Assembly: GCF_009833085.1 (NCBI RefSeq)
Contig: NZ_QRBZ01000037.1
Span: 1 to 64,000 of the forward strand
Reading direction: 5' to 3'
Length of the DNA: 64,000 nt
From: Nitrosomonas oligotropha
GTDB lineage: Bacteria > Pseudomonadota > Gammaproteobacteria > Burkholderiales > Nitrosomonadaceae
The translations under genes were made by a program, and so were the position numbers. Each line of letters starts with the position of its first letter. Position 1 is the stretch's first letter. This document shows, one piece after another, positions 43,951 to 52,942 of this stretch. The notes below the pieces were generated by a model. That model worked only from the letters and a program-made list of their open reading frames with translations, was not told where the DNA came from and made no database searches.

Positions 43951-44097
43951 CGTTTTGTCTCCCAAACTGTTATTAAAAGATTGAGTATAGCATCGTGCTT
44001 GTATTACCAGCTATACAGAATTTTTCGACCTTGAATATCCTGAAAAATTTCAAGTTATTTTGGTTGCTGCTAGTAATGAATGAAATGCCTGACGGTA

Positions 44098-44547
44098 CTA
44101 GCGCAGCAAGACTAGACGTGGAATTGCATCACGCTCTATCCACACAATCGCGTTTTGGCTAAATTGCTGCCCCAATGATTTGGCGCTGTGCATATCGATT
44201 CCGGGGATAAAAAAACTTTTTTCTGCCGGCCATACGCCAGCCGGATCCGTGTGCACACTTTCAATGCCTTGATAGGCATGACCGGCCAGGAAATGTCTGA
44301 GCGCTTCATGCGCCGCTATGTTTTCCTCACCGCTGACTGATTGGCTGCACGGATTATAGGCGCTGATGATTGCCGCGCATGACTGATTTAATGTCGCCAG
44401 GAATTGCGCGAGCGGTTCGGAGTATTGATCGATTTTGAGCGTAATGCAGTCAGCTGCGGTGCCGATCCGGTAGTCCGCATGGGTGTAGTTTGCGATCAGT
44501 GAACTGGAGATGGTTGAGGAAATGAGATTTTTCCGGTTAATGTTCAT
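44098..44547 (-). CDS. DUF3293 domain protein
   Basis: A 149-aa soluble protein of the DUF3293 family, recognisable from IISAYNPCSQSVSGEENIAAHEALRHFLAG and WPAEKSFFIPGIDMHSAKSLGQQFSQNAIVWI. The function is unknown. I start it at the ATG that overlaps the cytochrome stop codon by 11 bp; an in-frame ATG at 44598 would overlap the cytochrome gene by 62 bp. Coupled expression with the cytochrome gene is likely. Confidence 0.75.
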   Translation of the reverse strand: MNINRKNLISSTISSSLIANYTHADYRIGTAADCITLKIDQYSEPLAQFLATLNQSCAAIISAYNPCSQSVSGEENIAAHEALRHFLAGHAYQGIESVHTDPAGVWPAEKSFFIPGIDMHSAKSLGQQFSQNAIVWIERDAIPRLVLLR

Positions 44548-45091
44548 GCGCATGGCTATGGTCATGCGCGGAATCCTTGGTTGAATGGACGAGCTCATTA
44601 TATTGCTCGGGTGTCATTTGACTCATTTTGAGGATGAAGGCGGCCATCGCCCAGATCGAGTCATCGTCGTGACTGAGTCCCCAAGCCGGCATGGCGGTCA
44701 TTTTCAAACCGTTTTTGATGACCCAGAAATATTCCTTGGCGCGATCCTCTATTTCGGCTTGATCGATGACCGGTTCGCGCTGATGGAATACCGGCGGCTG
44801 AGGGTATAAACCGGCGGAGAGTTCCGTGGGCTTCAAGCCGGGTGCGAGATGGCAGACCGGGCACATGGCATCGTAGTGAACCGCGCCAGTCTGCAGCAGC
44901 TTCTCATCATCCAAAGGCGGTACTGCCAAATTCTTGGCGCGTGCTTCAATGGAGCTTTCACGCACCCACTCGATGATTTTTTCAGTGACGGCCCAGTGTT
45001 TTTCGGTGGCTGCCATATTGTAAGCACCGGAACCAAGCGCGGCTATGACCAGAGCGAGTAATACCAAAAACAAACTCAGAATCTTTTTCAT
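44537..45091 (-). CDS. c-type cytochrome, exported, with His-rich tail
   Basis: A 184-aa protein with an N-terminal signal/anchor helix (LSLFLVLLALVIAALGSGAY), one haem-binding motif C-P-V-C-H near residue 76 and a likely axial Met in LKMTAMPAWGL. The C-terminus ends in HDHSHAHEH, a possible metal-binding tail. It is periplasmic, and a role in electron transfer is expected but the partner is unknown. GAGGTGA precedes the ATG. The gene lies 82 bp after the cysB stop codon on the same strand. Confidence 0.87.
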   Translation of the reverse strand: MKKILSLFLVLLALVIAALGSGAYNMAATEKHWAVTEKIIEWVRESSIEARAKNLAVPPLDDEKLLQTGAVHYDAMCPVCHLAPGLKPTELSAGLYPQPPVFHQREPVIDQAEIEDRAKEYFWVIKNGLKMTAMPAWGLSHDDDSIWAMAAFILKMSQMTPEQYNELVHSTKDSAHDHSHAHEH

Positions 45092-45173
45092 GTTTCACCT
45101 CATTAGATGATTGAGTGCTGGTTGCCTGGGCCGGGTAGCTTCGTGATCATGCTACTTTCAATTCCGGTGAGAA

Positions 45174-46124
45174 TCAACTTGCATTCTCGGGATCGGCGGA
45201 TTTGCCGCTTTCCAGCTTGGTTTGAATGCTGGCGTGATCAAGATGCGGTGCAAACATTTCGATGAAATCAAAAATATAACCGCGGATATAGCTATTGCGG
45301 CTGATACCGATGCGTGTGGTGCTGGGTTCAAATAGATGACTGGCATCGATGGACCGAAGGGTTTTATCGCGCTTGGCATCAAAAGCCATGTTGGCGAGAA
45401 TACCTACACCCAATCCCAGTTCCACATAGGTTTTAATCACGTCGGAGTCAATTGCGGTGAGTACCACATTGGGTTCCAGCCCGCGGCTTGCAAATGCTTG
45501 GTTGATTTTTGAACGGCCGGTAAAAGTGGAATCATAAGTAATGATGGGATATCGGTTGATCGCTTCCAGCGTGAGCTTTTTTAATTTCAGCAACGGATGT
45601 TTGGGTGGTACGATGATGCAGCGGTTCCACTGATAGCACGGCAGCATGACAAGTTCTTGATATTGTTCCAGCGCTTCGGTGGCGATTCCAATATCCGCTT
45701 CACCTGAAGTGACCAAAGCGGCAATCTGTACCGGGCTGCCTTGCCGCAAAATGAGTTTGACCTTCGGGTAGCGCGCGGTAAAGCGTTTGATCACGGGCGG
45801 CAGGGAATAGCGTGCCTGGGTGTGAGTGGTCGCGATGGTTAACGTGCCACCGGCTTCGTTGGTAAATTCTTGCGCTATTTTCTTCAGATTGTCAGCATCG
45901 CGCAGCATCTTGACGGCTGTTTGTATGATCAATTGTCCTGGCGGTGTTATTTTTACAATGCGTTTACCATTGCGCAGAAAAATATCGACCCCGAGCTCTT
46001 CTTCGAGCAATTGAATCTGCTTGCTGATGGCTGGTTGAGAGGTGTGCAGATTTTTTGCCGCTCTGGATAAATTCATATCATGATTGGCGGTTTCGCATAA
46101 ATAGCGCAGTTGCTGAAGTTTCAT
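45174..46124 (-). CDS. cysB: CysB-type LysR transcriptional regulator
   Basis: A 316-aa LysR-family regulator. The N-terminal helix-turn-helix is MKLQQLRYLCETANHDMNLS ... HTSQPAISKQIQLLEEELGVDIF, typical of CysB/Cbl, and the effector domain contains the CysB-like YPIITYDSTFTGRSKINQAF. CysB activates sulfate assimilation genes with O-acetylserine derivatives as inducer. It is divergent from the small gene and cysI, with a 434-bp spacer. The sulfate reduction operon next door fits this assignment. Confidence 0.92.
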   Translation of the reverse strand: MKLQQLRYLCETANHDMNLSRAAKNLHTSQPAISKQIQLLEEELGVDIFLRNGKRIVKITPPGQLIIQTAVKMLRDADNLKKIAQEFTNEAGGTLTIATTHTQARYSLPPVIKRFTARYPKVKLILRQGSPVQIAALVTSGEADIGIATEALEQYQELVMLPCYQWNRCIIVPPKHPLLKLKKLTLEAINRYPIITYDSTFTGRSKINQAFASRGLEPNVVLTAIDSDVIKTYVELGLGVGILANMAFDAKRDKTLRSIDASHLFEPSTTRIGISRNSYIRGYIFDFIEMFAPHLDHASIQTKLESGKSADPENAS

Positions 46125-46558
46125 AGGTTACGCCTGCTAATAGAAAATGGTGATATATATCTAATATAATATTATTTTGATTTATAAATAGGTATTGATA
46201 TCATGCCATGCGGTTAAAAGGGAAAAATGCAGTTGCAAGATTTATTCTGTCAGGTTCTCTGATCAGTTTCATTTATCATACACACTAGAATTGATTGCCG
46301 TGACAAGTTACAGGCGATTGCGCTTGGTTTTTTGATAAAATAACAAATTACGCTAAGCTCCAGTAGTAAAAATATGGACAGAAACGGCTAACTGCCGGTA
46401 ACGGCTGATCAATACGATTGCGGTGTGTTCAAAAAATTTTAATAGAAGCGCAGAAGCTGTTCCGCTCATCAGAATGACAGGTGAACGGCTGGGGTGGCGG
46501 ATTGCTGATTCATTGGCAGGTCTCGGCAATTTCCCATTAATGAAACAAGGATCGATTA
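46125..46558. promoter_or_regulatory. Divergent spacer between cysB and sulfate reduction operon
   Basis: A 434-bp region without a gene. The 60 bp next to cysB are very AT-rich (46141-46200), as is usual at CysB-bound promoters. TTGATA at about 46333 has no good -10. No exact CysB site can be named because the consensus is degenerate. Confidence 0.5.
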
Positions 46559-46786
46559 ATGAGTACAAATATTGAGAATAAACCGAAACAAGTAACATGG
46601 TTCAATGGTTGTGGCGGACGGATCGGTATCGTGGTGGGTGAAAGCGGTGAGCATGCCTATATCGGCATGGCATTGCGGCATGATGAAGACGATGATGTGG
46701 ACCATATCATGAAGTATGGCGCCAAATTTCCATTGGATGCGGCCTTATTGCTGCCGGTGTCGAAACGGTATACGCACGAATCCTAA
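46559..46786 (+). CDS. Small unknown protein leading the sulfate reduction operon
   Basis: A 75-aa soluble acidic protein with the block TWFNGCGGRIGIVVGESGEHAYIGMAL, then a run of Asp/Glu and KYGAKFPLDAALLLP. I do not recognise the family. AAGGA precedes the ATG. It begins 49 bp before cysI on the same strand, so it is probably co-transcribed and regulated by CysB. It may be an accessory factor or an adaptor for the reductase. Confidence 0.65.
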   Translation: MSTNIENKPKQVTWFNGCGGRIGIVVGESGEHAYIGMALRHDEDDDVDHIMKYGAKFPLDAALLLPVSKRYTHES

Positions 46787-46835
46787 AGGCATAATCCATT
46801 GGGTATCTTTGAATGAATAGGCGGGGAAATTAACG

Positions 46836-48578
46836 ATGTATCGCTATGATGAATATGATCAGCAAATAGTGGATGAACGTGTCAGGCAGTACCGTGATCA
46901 GGTGCGCCGCCGTCTTTCCGGCGAATTGACCGAACAGGAGTTTTTGCCGTTGCGGCTGCAAAACGGTTTGTACATGCAAATACATGGTTACATGCTACGG
47001 ATTGCGGTGCCCTATGGCCTGATTTCTTCGCAGCAGATGCGCATGTTTGCGCATATTGCGCGTAAGTATGATCGCGGCTACGGTCATTTCACCACGCGTC
47101 AGAACATTCAGTTCAATTGGCTCAAATTGCAGGATACACCCGATATCCTCGCCGATTTGGCGTCGGTGCAAATGCACGGCATTCAAACCTCCGGCAACTG
47201 TGTTCGTAACATCACATTGGATGAATTTGCCGGCGTTGCGCAGGATGAAGTGGTGGATCCGCGTCCGTATGCCGAAATTTTGCGTCAATGGAGCACGTTT
47301 CATCCGGAATTTGCCTATTTGCCGCGCAAATTCAAGATCGCCATCAGCGGTGGTAAAGAAGACCGTGCAGCCATTTATGCGCACGATATTGGATTGGCGG
47401 CTATCAAAAATGCGCAAGGCGAAGTTGGCTTCCGGGTTGTGGTGGGCGGCGGTTTGGGACGGACACCGATTATCGGCAGTGTAATCTGTGAATTTGTGCC
47501 ATGGCAGCATATTCTGACGTATGTCGAATCCATTTTGCGGATATATAACCAATATGGCCGTCGTGACAATAAATACAAAGCGCGTATCAAGATTCTGGTC
47601 AAAGCGCTGGGAATCGATGAATTCAGACGTCAGGTCGAAGCCGACTGGGCGGATCTGAAGGACGGTCCCGGCACGCTAACCAGCGAGGAAATCAACCGGG
47701 TCGCATCGTTCTTTGCCGATCCGGCGTATGAAACATTACCCGATCATGATTCGAAGCTAAATGAATTCAAAGCGGACAGCCGCTCGTTCTCGAACTGGTT
47801 ATCGCGCAACGTCAAGCCGCACCGGATTCCCGGTTATGCGATTGTGGTATTGTCATTGAAAAAAACGGGTAATGCACCCGGCGATGCCACTGCCGAGCAA
47901 ATGGATTTTGTTGCGGATCTGGCGGATCGCTACAGTTTCGGTGAGTTGCGCATCACGCATAAACAAAATCTGGTATTGGCGGATGTCCGGCAAAAAGATT
48001 TGATCAGTCTGTGGCAAGAGGCTTCCGCTCAAGAGTTGACGACGCCCAATATCGGTATGCTGACGGATATTATCAGTTGCCCGGGCGCGGAATTTTGCAC
48101 GCTGGCCAACGCACGCTCGATTCCGCTGGCGAAGTTGATTGCCGAGCGCTTTGAGAATCTGGATTATCTGTACGATATCGGTGAAATTACGCTGAATATT
48201 TCAGGCTGCGTCAATGCCTGCGGGCAGCACCACATCGGCAATATCGGTATCACCGGTGTGGAGAAGAAAGACCACGACGAATGGTATCAAGTATCGATCG
48301 GCGGCGCGGAAGGTAACGACAGCTCGATCAGCAAAATTATCGGCCCGTCCTTTACTTTTCATCAAGTACCGGAAGTCATTGAGCGTTTGATTCATGTCTA
48401 TCTGCGTGAACGTTTCGAAGCCGAGAGCTTTATCGACACGGTGCGCCGTGTTGGCCATGCACCGTTCAAAGAACATGTGTATGCGACTGATTTCGCCGCG
48501 CAGGAAGACGAAGCCGCCGACAAACATGTTGTGCTGCCCGCGCAATATGATGTGCCTTATTATTCCCCCAGGTTTTAA
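46836..48578 (+). CDS. cysI: Assimilatory sulfite reductase hemoprotein
   Basis: A 580-aa siroheme/[4Fe-4S] reductase converting sulfite to sulfide. The Fe-S cysteines are Cys415 and Cys421 (CPGAEFC) and Cys458 and Cys462 (GCVNACG), the standard C-x5-C ... C-x3-C pattern. The N-terminal substrate block GHFTTRQNIQFNW is present. No flavoprotein subunit (CysJ) is adjacent, so the electron donor may be another reductase or ferredoxin. GGGGAAA precedes the ATG. The TAA overlaps the start of the DUF934 gene. Confidence 0.93.
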   Translation: MYRYDEYDQQIVDERVRQYRDQVRRRLSGELTEQEFLPLRLQNGLYMQIHGYMLRIAVPYGLISSQQMRMFAHIARKYDRGYGHFTTRQNIQFNWLKLQDTPDILADLASVQMHGIQTSGNCVRNITLDEFAGVAQDEVVDPRPYAEILRQWSTFHPEFAYLPRKFKIAISGGKEDRAAIYAHDIGLAAIKNAQGEVGFRVVVGGGLGRTPIIGSVICEFVPWQHILTYVESILRIYNQYGRRDNKYKARIKILVKALGIDEFRRQVEADWADLKDGPGTLTSEEINRVASFFADPAYETLPDHDSKLNEFKADSRSFSNWLSRNVKPHRIPGYAIVVLSLKKTGNAPGDATAEQMDFVADLADRYSFGELRITHKQNLVLADVRQKDLISLWQEASAQELTTPNIGMLTDIISCPGAEFCTLANARSIPLAKLIAERFENLDYLYDIGEITLNISGCVNACGQHHIGNIGITGVEKKDHDEWYQVSIGGAEGNDSSISKIIGPSFTFHQVPEVIERLIHVYLRERFEAESFIDTVRRVGHAPFKEHVYATDFAAQEDEAADKHVVLPAQYDVPYYSPRF

Positions 48579-49108
48579 TGAACATGATTATCAAAAATAA
48601 AGCGATTGTCGCGGACGATTGGACAGTATTGCGGTTGCAGGAACAAGAAACACCGGAAAGCGTTATTGTTGCAGCCGGTAAGGTCATTGTGCCGCTGAAA
48701 GTATGGCAGGCGCAACGCGCAGCATTGCAGGATCGCAAGGAAATCGGTGTATGGCTGGCCAGCGATGAGCGGCCTGAAGAATTGAAAGGCGATATAGAAA
48801 AATTTTCCGTGATTGCGGTTGATTTTCCGAAATTCTCGGATGGCCGCGGTTACTCGATCGCCTTCAATCTGCGTGCACGCTTAGGGTATAGCGGAGAATT
48901 GCGTGCGATTGGCGATGTACTGCGCGATCAGTTGTTTTATTTGCAGCGCGTGGGTTTTGACGCGTTTGCGCCGCGCCCGGACCGGAAAATTGAAGATGTA
49001 ATAAAAGGTTTGAGCGATTTTTCCGAAGTGTATCAAACTTCGTTTGATCAAAAACTGCCGCTGTTCCGGCGCGTGCAGCGCAAAGCAAATGAAGCGGCAT
49101 CCAGCTAA
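48578..49108 (+). CDS. DUF934 family protein of sulfate assimilation operon
   Basis: A 176-aa soluble protein of the DUF934 family, almost always found beside cysI and cysH in proteobacteria. Recognisable blocks are VIVPLKVWQAQRAAL and VIAVDFPKFSDGRGYSIAFNLRARLGYSGELRAIGDVLRDQLFYLQRVGFDAF. Its biochemical role is not firmly known; oxidoreductase assembly or electron supply to CysI is inferred from context. It overlaps cysI by one base at its start and cysH by one base at its end. Confidence 0.85.
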   Translation: MNMIIKNKAIVADDWTVLRLQEQETPESVIVAAGKVIVPLKVWQAQRAALQDRKEIGVWLASDERPEELKGDIEKFSVIAVDFPKFSDGRGYSIAFNLRARLGYSGELRAIGDVLRDQLFYLQRVGFDAFAPRPDRKIEDVIKGLSDFSEVYQTSFDQKLPLFRRVQRKANEAASS

Positions 49109-49806
49109 TGAGTGATGTGCAACAAAAAATCGAGCAGGTTGTTGCGGTTCTGACCGAAACAATCCATGATTTTGCGCCGGTTACTTTTGCTAACAGCCTG
49201 GGCGCGGAAGATATGGTCTTGACCGACATCATTGACCGCTATCAGTTCGCTATCGATATGTTCAGTCTGGACACCGGCCGCTTGCCGCAAGAGACTTATG
49301 ATTTGATGCAAGTCGTGCGGGAGCGGTATAAAACGCCGTTGCGTATCTATTTCCCCAATGTAAAACAAGTTGAAGCGTATGTCGCGGAGCATGGCGTCAA
49401 TGGGTTTTATGACAGTATCGAGTTGCGCAAGGCATGTTGCCATATCCGTAAAGTCGAACCGTTGCGCCGCGCCTTGCAGGGTAAACGCGCCTGGATCACC
49501 GGAATCAGAAGCGAACAAGCGTCGACCCGGTCGAATTTGAAAGTATCGGCTTACGACATGGACAATCGCATGCAGAAGGTCAATCCGTTACTGGAATGGT
49601 CCAATGCGGAAGTCTGGGAATATCTCAAACACTATGACGTGCCTTATAACAAACTGCATGACAAGTTTTATCCCAGTATCGGCTGCGCGCCCTGCACCCG
49701 CGCCATTACGCCGGGAGAAGACATCCGCTCCGGGCGCTGGTGGTGGGAAGCGCCGGAAACCAAAGAATGCGGATTGCACAGCGGCAAGGTTGTACCCATA
49801 AAATAA
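49108..49806 (+). CDS. cysH: Adenylylsulfate (APS) reductase, assimilatory
   Basis: A 232-aa PP-loop-fold reductase producing sulfite. Two cysteine pairs, Cys110-Cys111 (KACCHIRKVEP) and Cys193/Cys196 (CAPC), bind a [4Fe-4S] cluster, which marks the APS-using form rather than the PAPS form. The catalytic cysteine is Cys221 in KECGLH. The lack of an APS kinase in the operon agrees. It is coupled to the DUF934 gene (TAATG). Confidence 0.93.
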   Translation: MSDVQQKIEQVVAVLTETIHDFAPVTFANSLGAEDMVLTDIIDRYQFAIDMFSLDTGRLPQETYDLMQVVRERYKTPLRIYFPNVKQVEAYVAEHGVNGFYDSIELRKACCHIRKVEPLRRALQGKRAWITGIRSEQASTRSNLKVSAYDMDNRMQKVNPLLEWSNAEVWEYLKHYDVPYNKLHDKFYPSIGCAPCTRAITPGEDIRSGRWWWEAPETKECGLHSGKVVPIK

Positions 49807-49902
49807 CATCTGCGATTTGTTTGATTCGCCATCGTCGTAAACCGTCTCAGTCCGGTTGGAATCAGCTTAACTGAGCATGCCGAGTCTGTTGAGAGAAAGA
49901 AA

Positions 49903-50808
49903 ATGAGTAACCATCCTTTTAGCCATCTCGATGCGCTTGAAAGCGAAGCGATTCATATCATGCGTGAAGTTGCGGCGGAATGCGCTAACCCGGTTCTGCT
50001 GTTTTCCGGCGGTAAGGATTCGATTGTTTTATTACGTCTGGCTGAGAAGGCCTTCCGTCCCGGCCGCTTTCCATTTCCACTGATGCATATCGATACCGGG
50101 CATAACTTTCCAGAAGTGATCGCGTTTCGCGACCATCGCGTGAAGGAATTGGGCGAGCGGTTGATCGTGCGCAGCATGGAGGATTCGATTAAAAAAGGCC
50201 GGGTGGTGTTGCGTTCGGAAACGCAAAGCCGTAATGCTTTTCAGTCGGTGACACTGCTGGACGCCATCGCGGAATTCAAATTCGATGCGTGTATCGGCGG
50301 CGCGCGCCGCGATGAGGAAAAAGCCCGTGCCAAAGAGCGGATTTTTTCTTTCCGCGATGAATTCGGCCAGTGGGATCCGAAAAATCAGCGTCCGGAATTA
50401 TGGGATATTTACAATACCCGCACGCATCCGGGAGAAAATATCCGGGTATTTCCGATCAGCAATTGGACGGAACTCGATGTCTGGGAATATATCGCCCGCG
50501 AGCAATTGGAAGTGCCGGAGATTTATTTTGCCCATACGCGCGAAGTGATCCGCCGTGCCGCTGGTCTGCTGCCGGTTTCTCATCTGGTGCAGCCGCAGGC
50601 GGGCGAGAAAACCGAACATATCGTGGTGCGTTTCCGCACCGTGGGCGACATGAGCTGTACCTGCCCGGTGGAATCGAATGCGGCCAATGTCAATGAAGTC
50701 ATTGTGGAAACAGCGATGACGCGGATTACCGAACGCGGCGCGACGCGCATGGACGACCAAACGTCGGATGCATCGATGGAATTGCGCAAGAAAGAAGGAT
50801 ATTTCTAG
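49903..50808 (+). CDS. cysD: Sulfate adenylyltransferase subunit 2
   Basis: A 301-aa subunit of ATP sulfurylase that forms APS from ATP and sulfate. The PP-loop is FSGGKDS at residues 34-40, followed by HIDTGHNFPEVIAFRD and GGARRDEEKARAKERIFSFRD. It works as a complex with the GTPase CysN. The gene lies 96 bp after cysH and 102 bp before cysN. GAGAAAGAAA precedes the ATG. Confidence 0.95.
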   Translation: MSNHPFSHLDALESEAIHIMREVAAECANPVLLFSGGKDSIVLLRLAEKAFRPGRFPFPLMHIDTGHNFPEVIAFRDHRVKELGERLIVRSMEDSIKKGRVVLRSETQSRNAFQSVTLLDAIAEFKFDACIGGARRDEEKARAKERIFSFRDEFGQWDPKNQRPELWDIYNTRTHPGENIRVFPISNWTELDVWEYIAREQLEVPEIYFAHTREVIRRAAGLLPVSHLVQPQAGEKTEHIVVRFRTVGDMSCTCPVESNAANVNEVIVETAMTRITERGATRMDDQTSDASMELRKKEGYF

Positions 50809-50910
50809 CAAATGAATGCGTTGTGAGTTCTAGCGGGCTGCGCGCATCAATCCATTCTTAATAATTTTTTCTATACTTCGTGGTGTTACGAATTACCAAA
50901 AGGTTTCCAA

Positions 50911-52200
50911 ATGTCGGCGGCTGAGAAAATTTCCTTTGACCAAACCGGATTATTGCGTTTTATTACCGCTGGCAGCGTGGACGACGGTAAAAGCACATTG
51001 ATTGGCCGTTTACTGCATGACTCAAAGTCTATTTTTGAAGATCAGTTAACTTCCATTACCAATACAACGCGCAAACGCGGCGCCGAAGGTGTCGATTTAT
51101 CGTTACTGACTGATGGATTGCAGGCCGAACGCGAGCAAGGGATTACCATCGATGTGGCGTACCGCTATTTCGCCACGCTCAAACGCAAATTCATCATCGC
51201 CGATACGCCCGGGCATGAACAATATACCCGCAATATGGTCACCGGCGCGTCGACAGCGAATCTGGCGATCATTCTGATCGATGCGCGTAAAGGCGTACTG
51301 ACACAATCGCGCCGTCACGCCTATTTGGCCAGCTTAGTGGGAATTCCGCATCTGGTCGTGGCCATCAACAAAATGGATCTGGTAGATTATTCGCAAGCGG
51401 TTTTCGACAAGATTCGCAAAGAGTTTAGCGTTTTTGCCGAGAAGCTTAATCTGCGTAACATCGCCTATATTCCGATGTCGGCGCTGAATGGCGATATGGT
51501 GGTGGAACGCGGCGATCATCTCAACTGGTATCAAGGCTCAACCTTGATGGACCTGCTTGAGACGGTATCCATCGAGGACGATATCAACCGTGAAGATTTC
51601 CGCTTTCCGGTGCAATGGGTGTGCCGCCCGCAAACGAAGGAATTGCACGACTTTCGCGGTTACATGGGGCGTATCGAATCGGGTTCGGTGCGGACGGGCG
51701 ATGCCGTGACGGTGCTTCCATCCGGTCTGAGTTCACGTATTAAGGAAATTCTCGTGTACGAGGGGCCGGTTGATGAAGCCTTTGCACCGCAATCGGTCAC
51801 ATTGACCATTGAGGATCATTTGGATATTTCCCGTGGCGATATGCTGGTGAAGACAGGCGATACCCCGCAGGTTACCAAGGCGTTTGACGCGATGCTGTGC
51901 TGGCTTTCCGAGCAGCCGCTGGATCTAAACCGGAAATATCTGATTAAACAAACGACGCGTGTTGTTAAATCCGTTATCAGCCGGATTGATTATCGCGTCG
52001 ATGTCAATACGATGGCGCAGGAAACGGCGAGTGCGTTGAAAATGAATGACATCGCGTATGTCGGACTGAAAGTGCAATTACCGCTGGTGTGCGACGATTA
52101 TGCCGGTAATCGCGCTACCGGATGCTTCATTATCATTGATGAAAGCAGCAACAACACAGTGGCTGCCGGTATGATTTTACCTGCTGAGGGGTCGGCATAA
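50911..52200 (+). CDS. cysN: Sulfate adenylyltransferase subunit 1 (GTPase)
   Basis: A 429-aa EF-Tu-like GTPase that drives APS formation with CysD. The motifs are G1 GSVDDGKS (21-28), G3 DTPGHEQY and G4 NKMD, followed by two beta-barrel domains. There is no C-terminal CysC (APS kinase) fusion. That matches the APS-type CysH and implies that PAPS is not needed. AAAAGG precedes the ATG. It is the last gene of the sulfate operon. Confidence 0.94.
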   Translation: MSAAEKISFDQTGLLRFITAGSVDDGKSTLIGRLLHDSKSIFEDQLTSITNTTRKRGAEGVDLSLLTDGLQAEREQGITIDVAYRYFATLKRKFIIADTPGHEQYTRNMVTGASTANLAIILIDARKGVLTQSRRHAYLASLVGIPHLVVAINKMDLVDYSQAVFDKIRKEFSVFAEKLNLRNIAYIPMSALNGDMVVERGDHLNWYQGSTLMDLLETVSIEDDINREDFRFPVQWVCRPQTKELHDFRGYMGRIESGSVRTGDAVTVLPSGLSSRIKEILVYEGPVDEAFAPQSVTLTIEDHLDISRGDMLVKTGDTPQVTKAFDAMLCWLSEQPLDLNRKYLIKQTTRVVKSVISRIDYRVDVNTMAQETASALKMNDIAYVGLKVQLPLVCDDYAGNRATGCFIIIDESSNNTVAAGMILPAEGSA

Positions 52201-52442
52201 ATTCGCGAAAACGAATGTTTGCATGATGGCCGCTGTGGGATCCGAACGAAAATAAAACTGAACTTGTGTTTAATATTGCCGTGCTTTTTCCCGTAGATTC
52301 GGGAGAGATGTGTTGCGGCCGTGGTGCGTATTTCCGAGTGATATCAAATCAAGTATGCGATAAATTCGCAGATACAGGTAGAATATCGGCTGGAATCCAT
52401 CGGGCTGGACGCGCAAGGAAAATATTAAATCAAGCTAACAGT

Positions 52443-52865
52443 ATGAATTTAATAAAAGAACAAGATAAAAAACTGAAGGGATTTACTATCCTGGTGGTGG
52501 AAGATAACGAGTTAAACCAGCAAGTTGCAAAAGGCTTGCTGGAATATAATGGCGCGACTGTAGCGATAGCCAATCATGGAAAAGAAGCATTGGAGATGTT
52601 GAGTAAATCCCCCTTCGACTGTGTGCTGATGGACATTCAAATGCCCGTGATGGATGGCTTGGAAGCCACGCAATTAATCCGCGCCAACCCGCAGTGTCCG
52701 GATACTTTGATCATTGCAGTAACAGCCAACGCGGATCAGCATCACAAGGATTTATGCCAAAGCGCGGGGATGAATGATTTTTTGACAAAACCAATTGATC
52801 CAGAACGATTGGTCAATACGCTATTAAAGTGGTTGATGCCAAAGCCGGACGTACAGATTTCATGA
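52443..52865 (+). CDS. Stand-alone response regulator receiver protein
   Basis: A 140-aa protein consisting of one receiver domain: acidic pair Glu20-Asp21, phosphoacceptor Asp64 (LMDIQMPVMDG) and Lys in FLTKPIDPERLV. There is no output domain. The sequence style (VVEDNELNQQVAKGLLEYNGATV) is that of receivers in hybrid histidine kinases. I start at the ATG at 52443, since an upstream in-frame extension from GTG 52266 adds no domain. It probably shuttles phosphate with the Hpt protein at 57790. Confidence 0.8.
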   Translation: MNLIKEQDKKLKGFTILVVEDNELNQQVAKGLLEYNGATVAIANHGKEALEMLSKSPFDCVLMDIQMPVMDGLEATQLIRANPQCPDTLIIAVTANADQHHKDLCQSAGMNDFLTKPIDPERLVNTLLKWLMPKPDVQIS

Positions 52866-52942
52866 GCGCCAAAAGATAAAAAATGAATGGTTTTTTCTTG
52901 CTGAATCGGCGGCATCCGATTGAGTATTAATTAAATTTCTGG

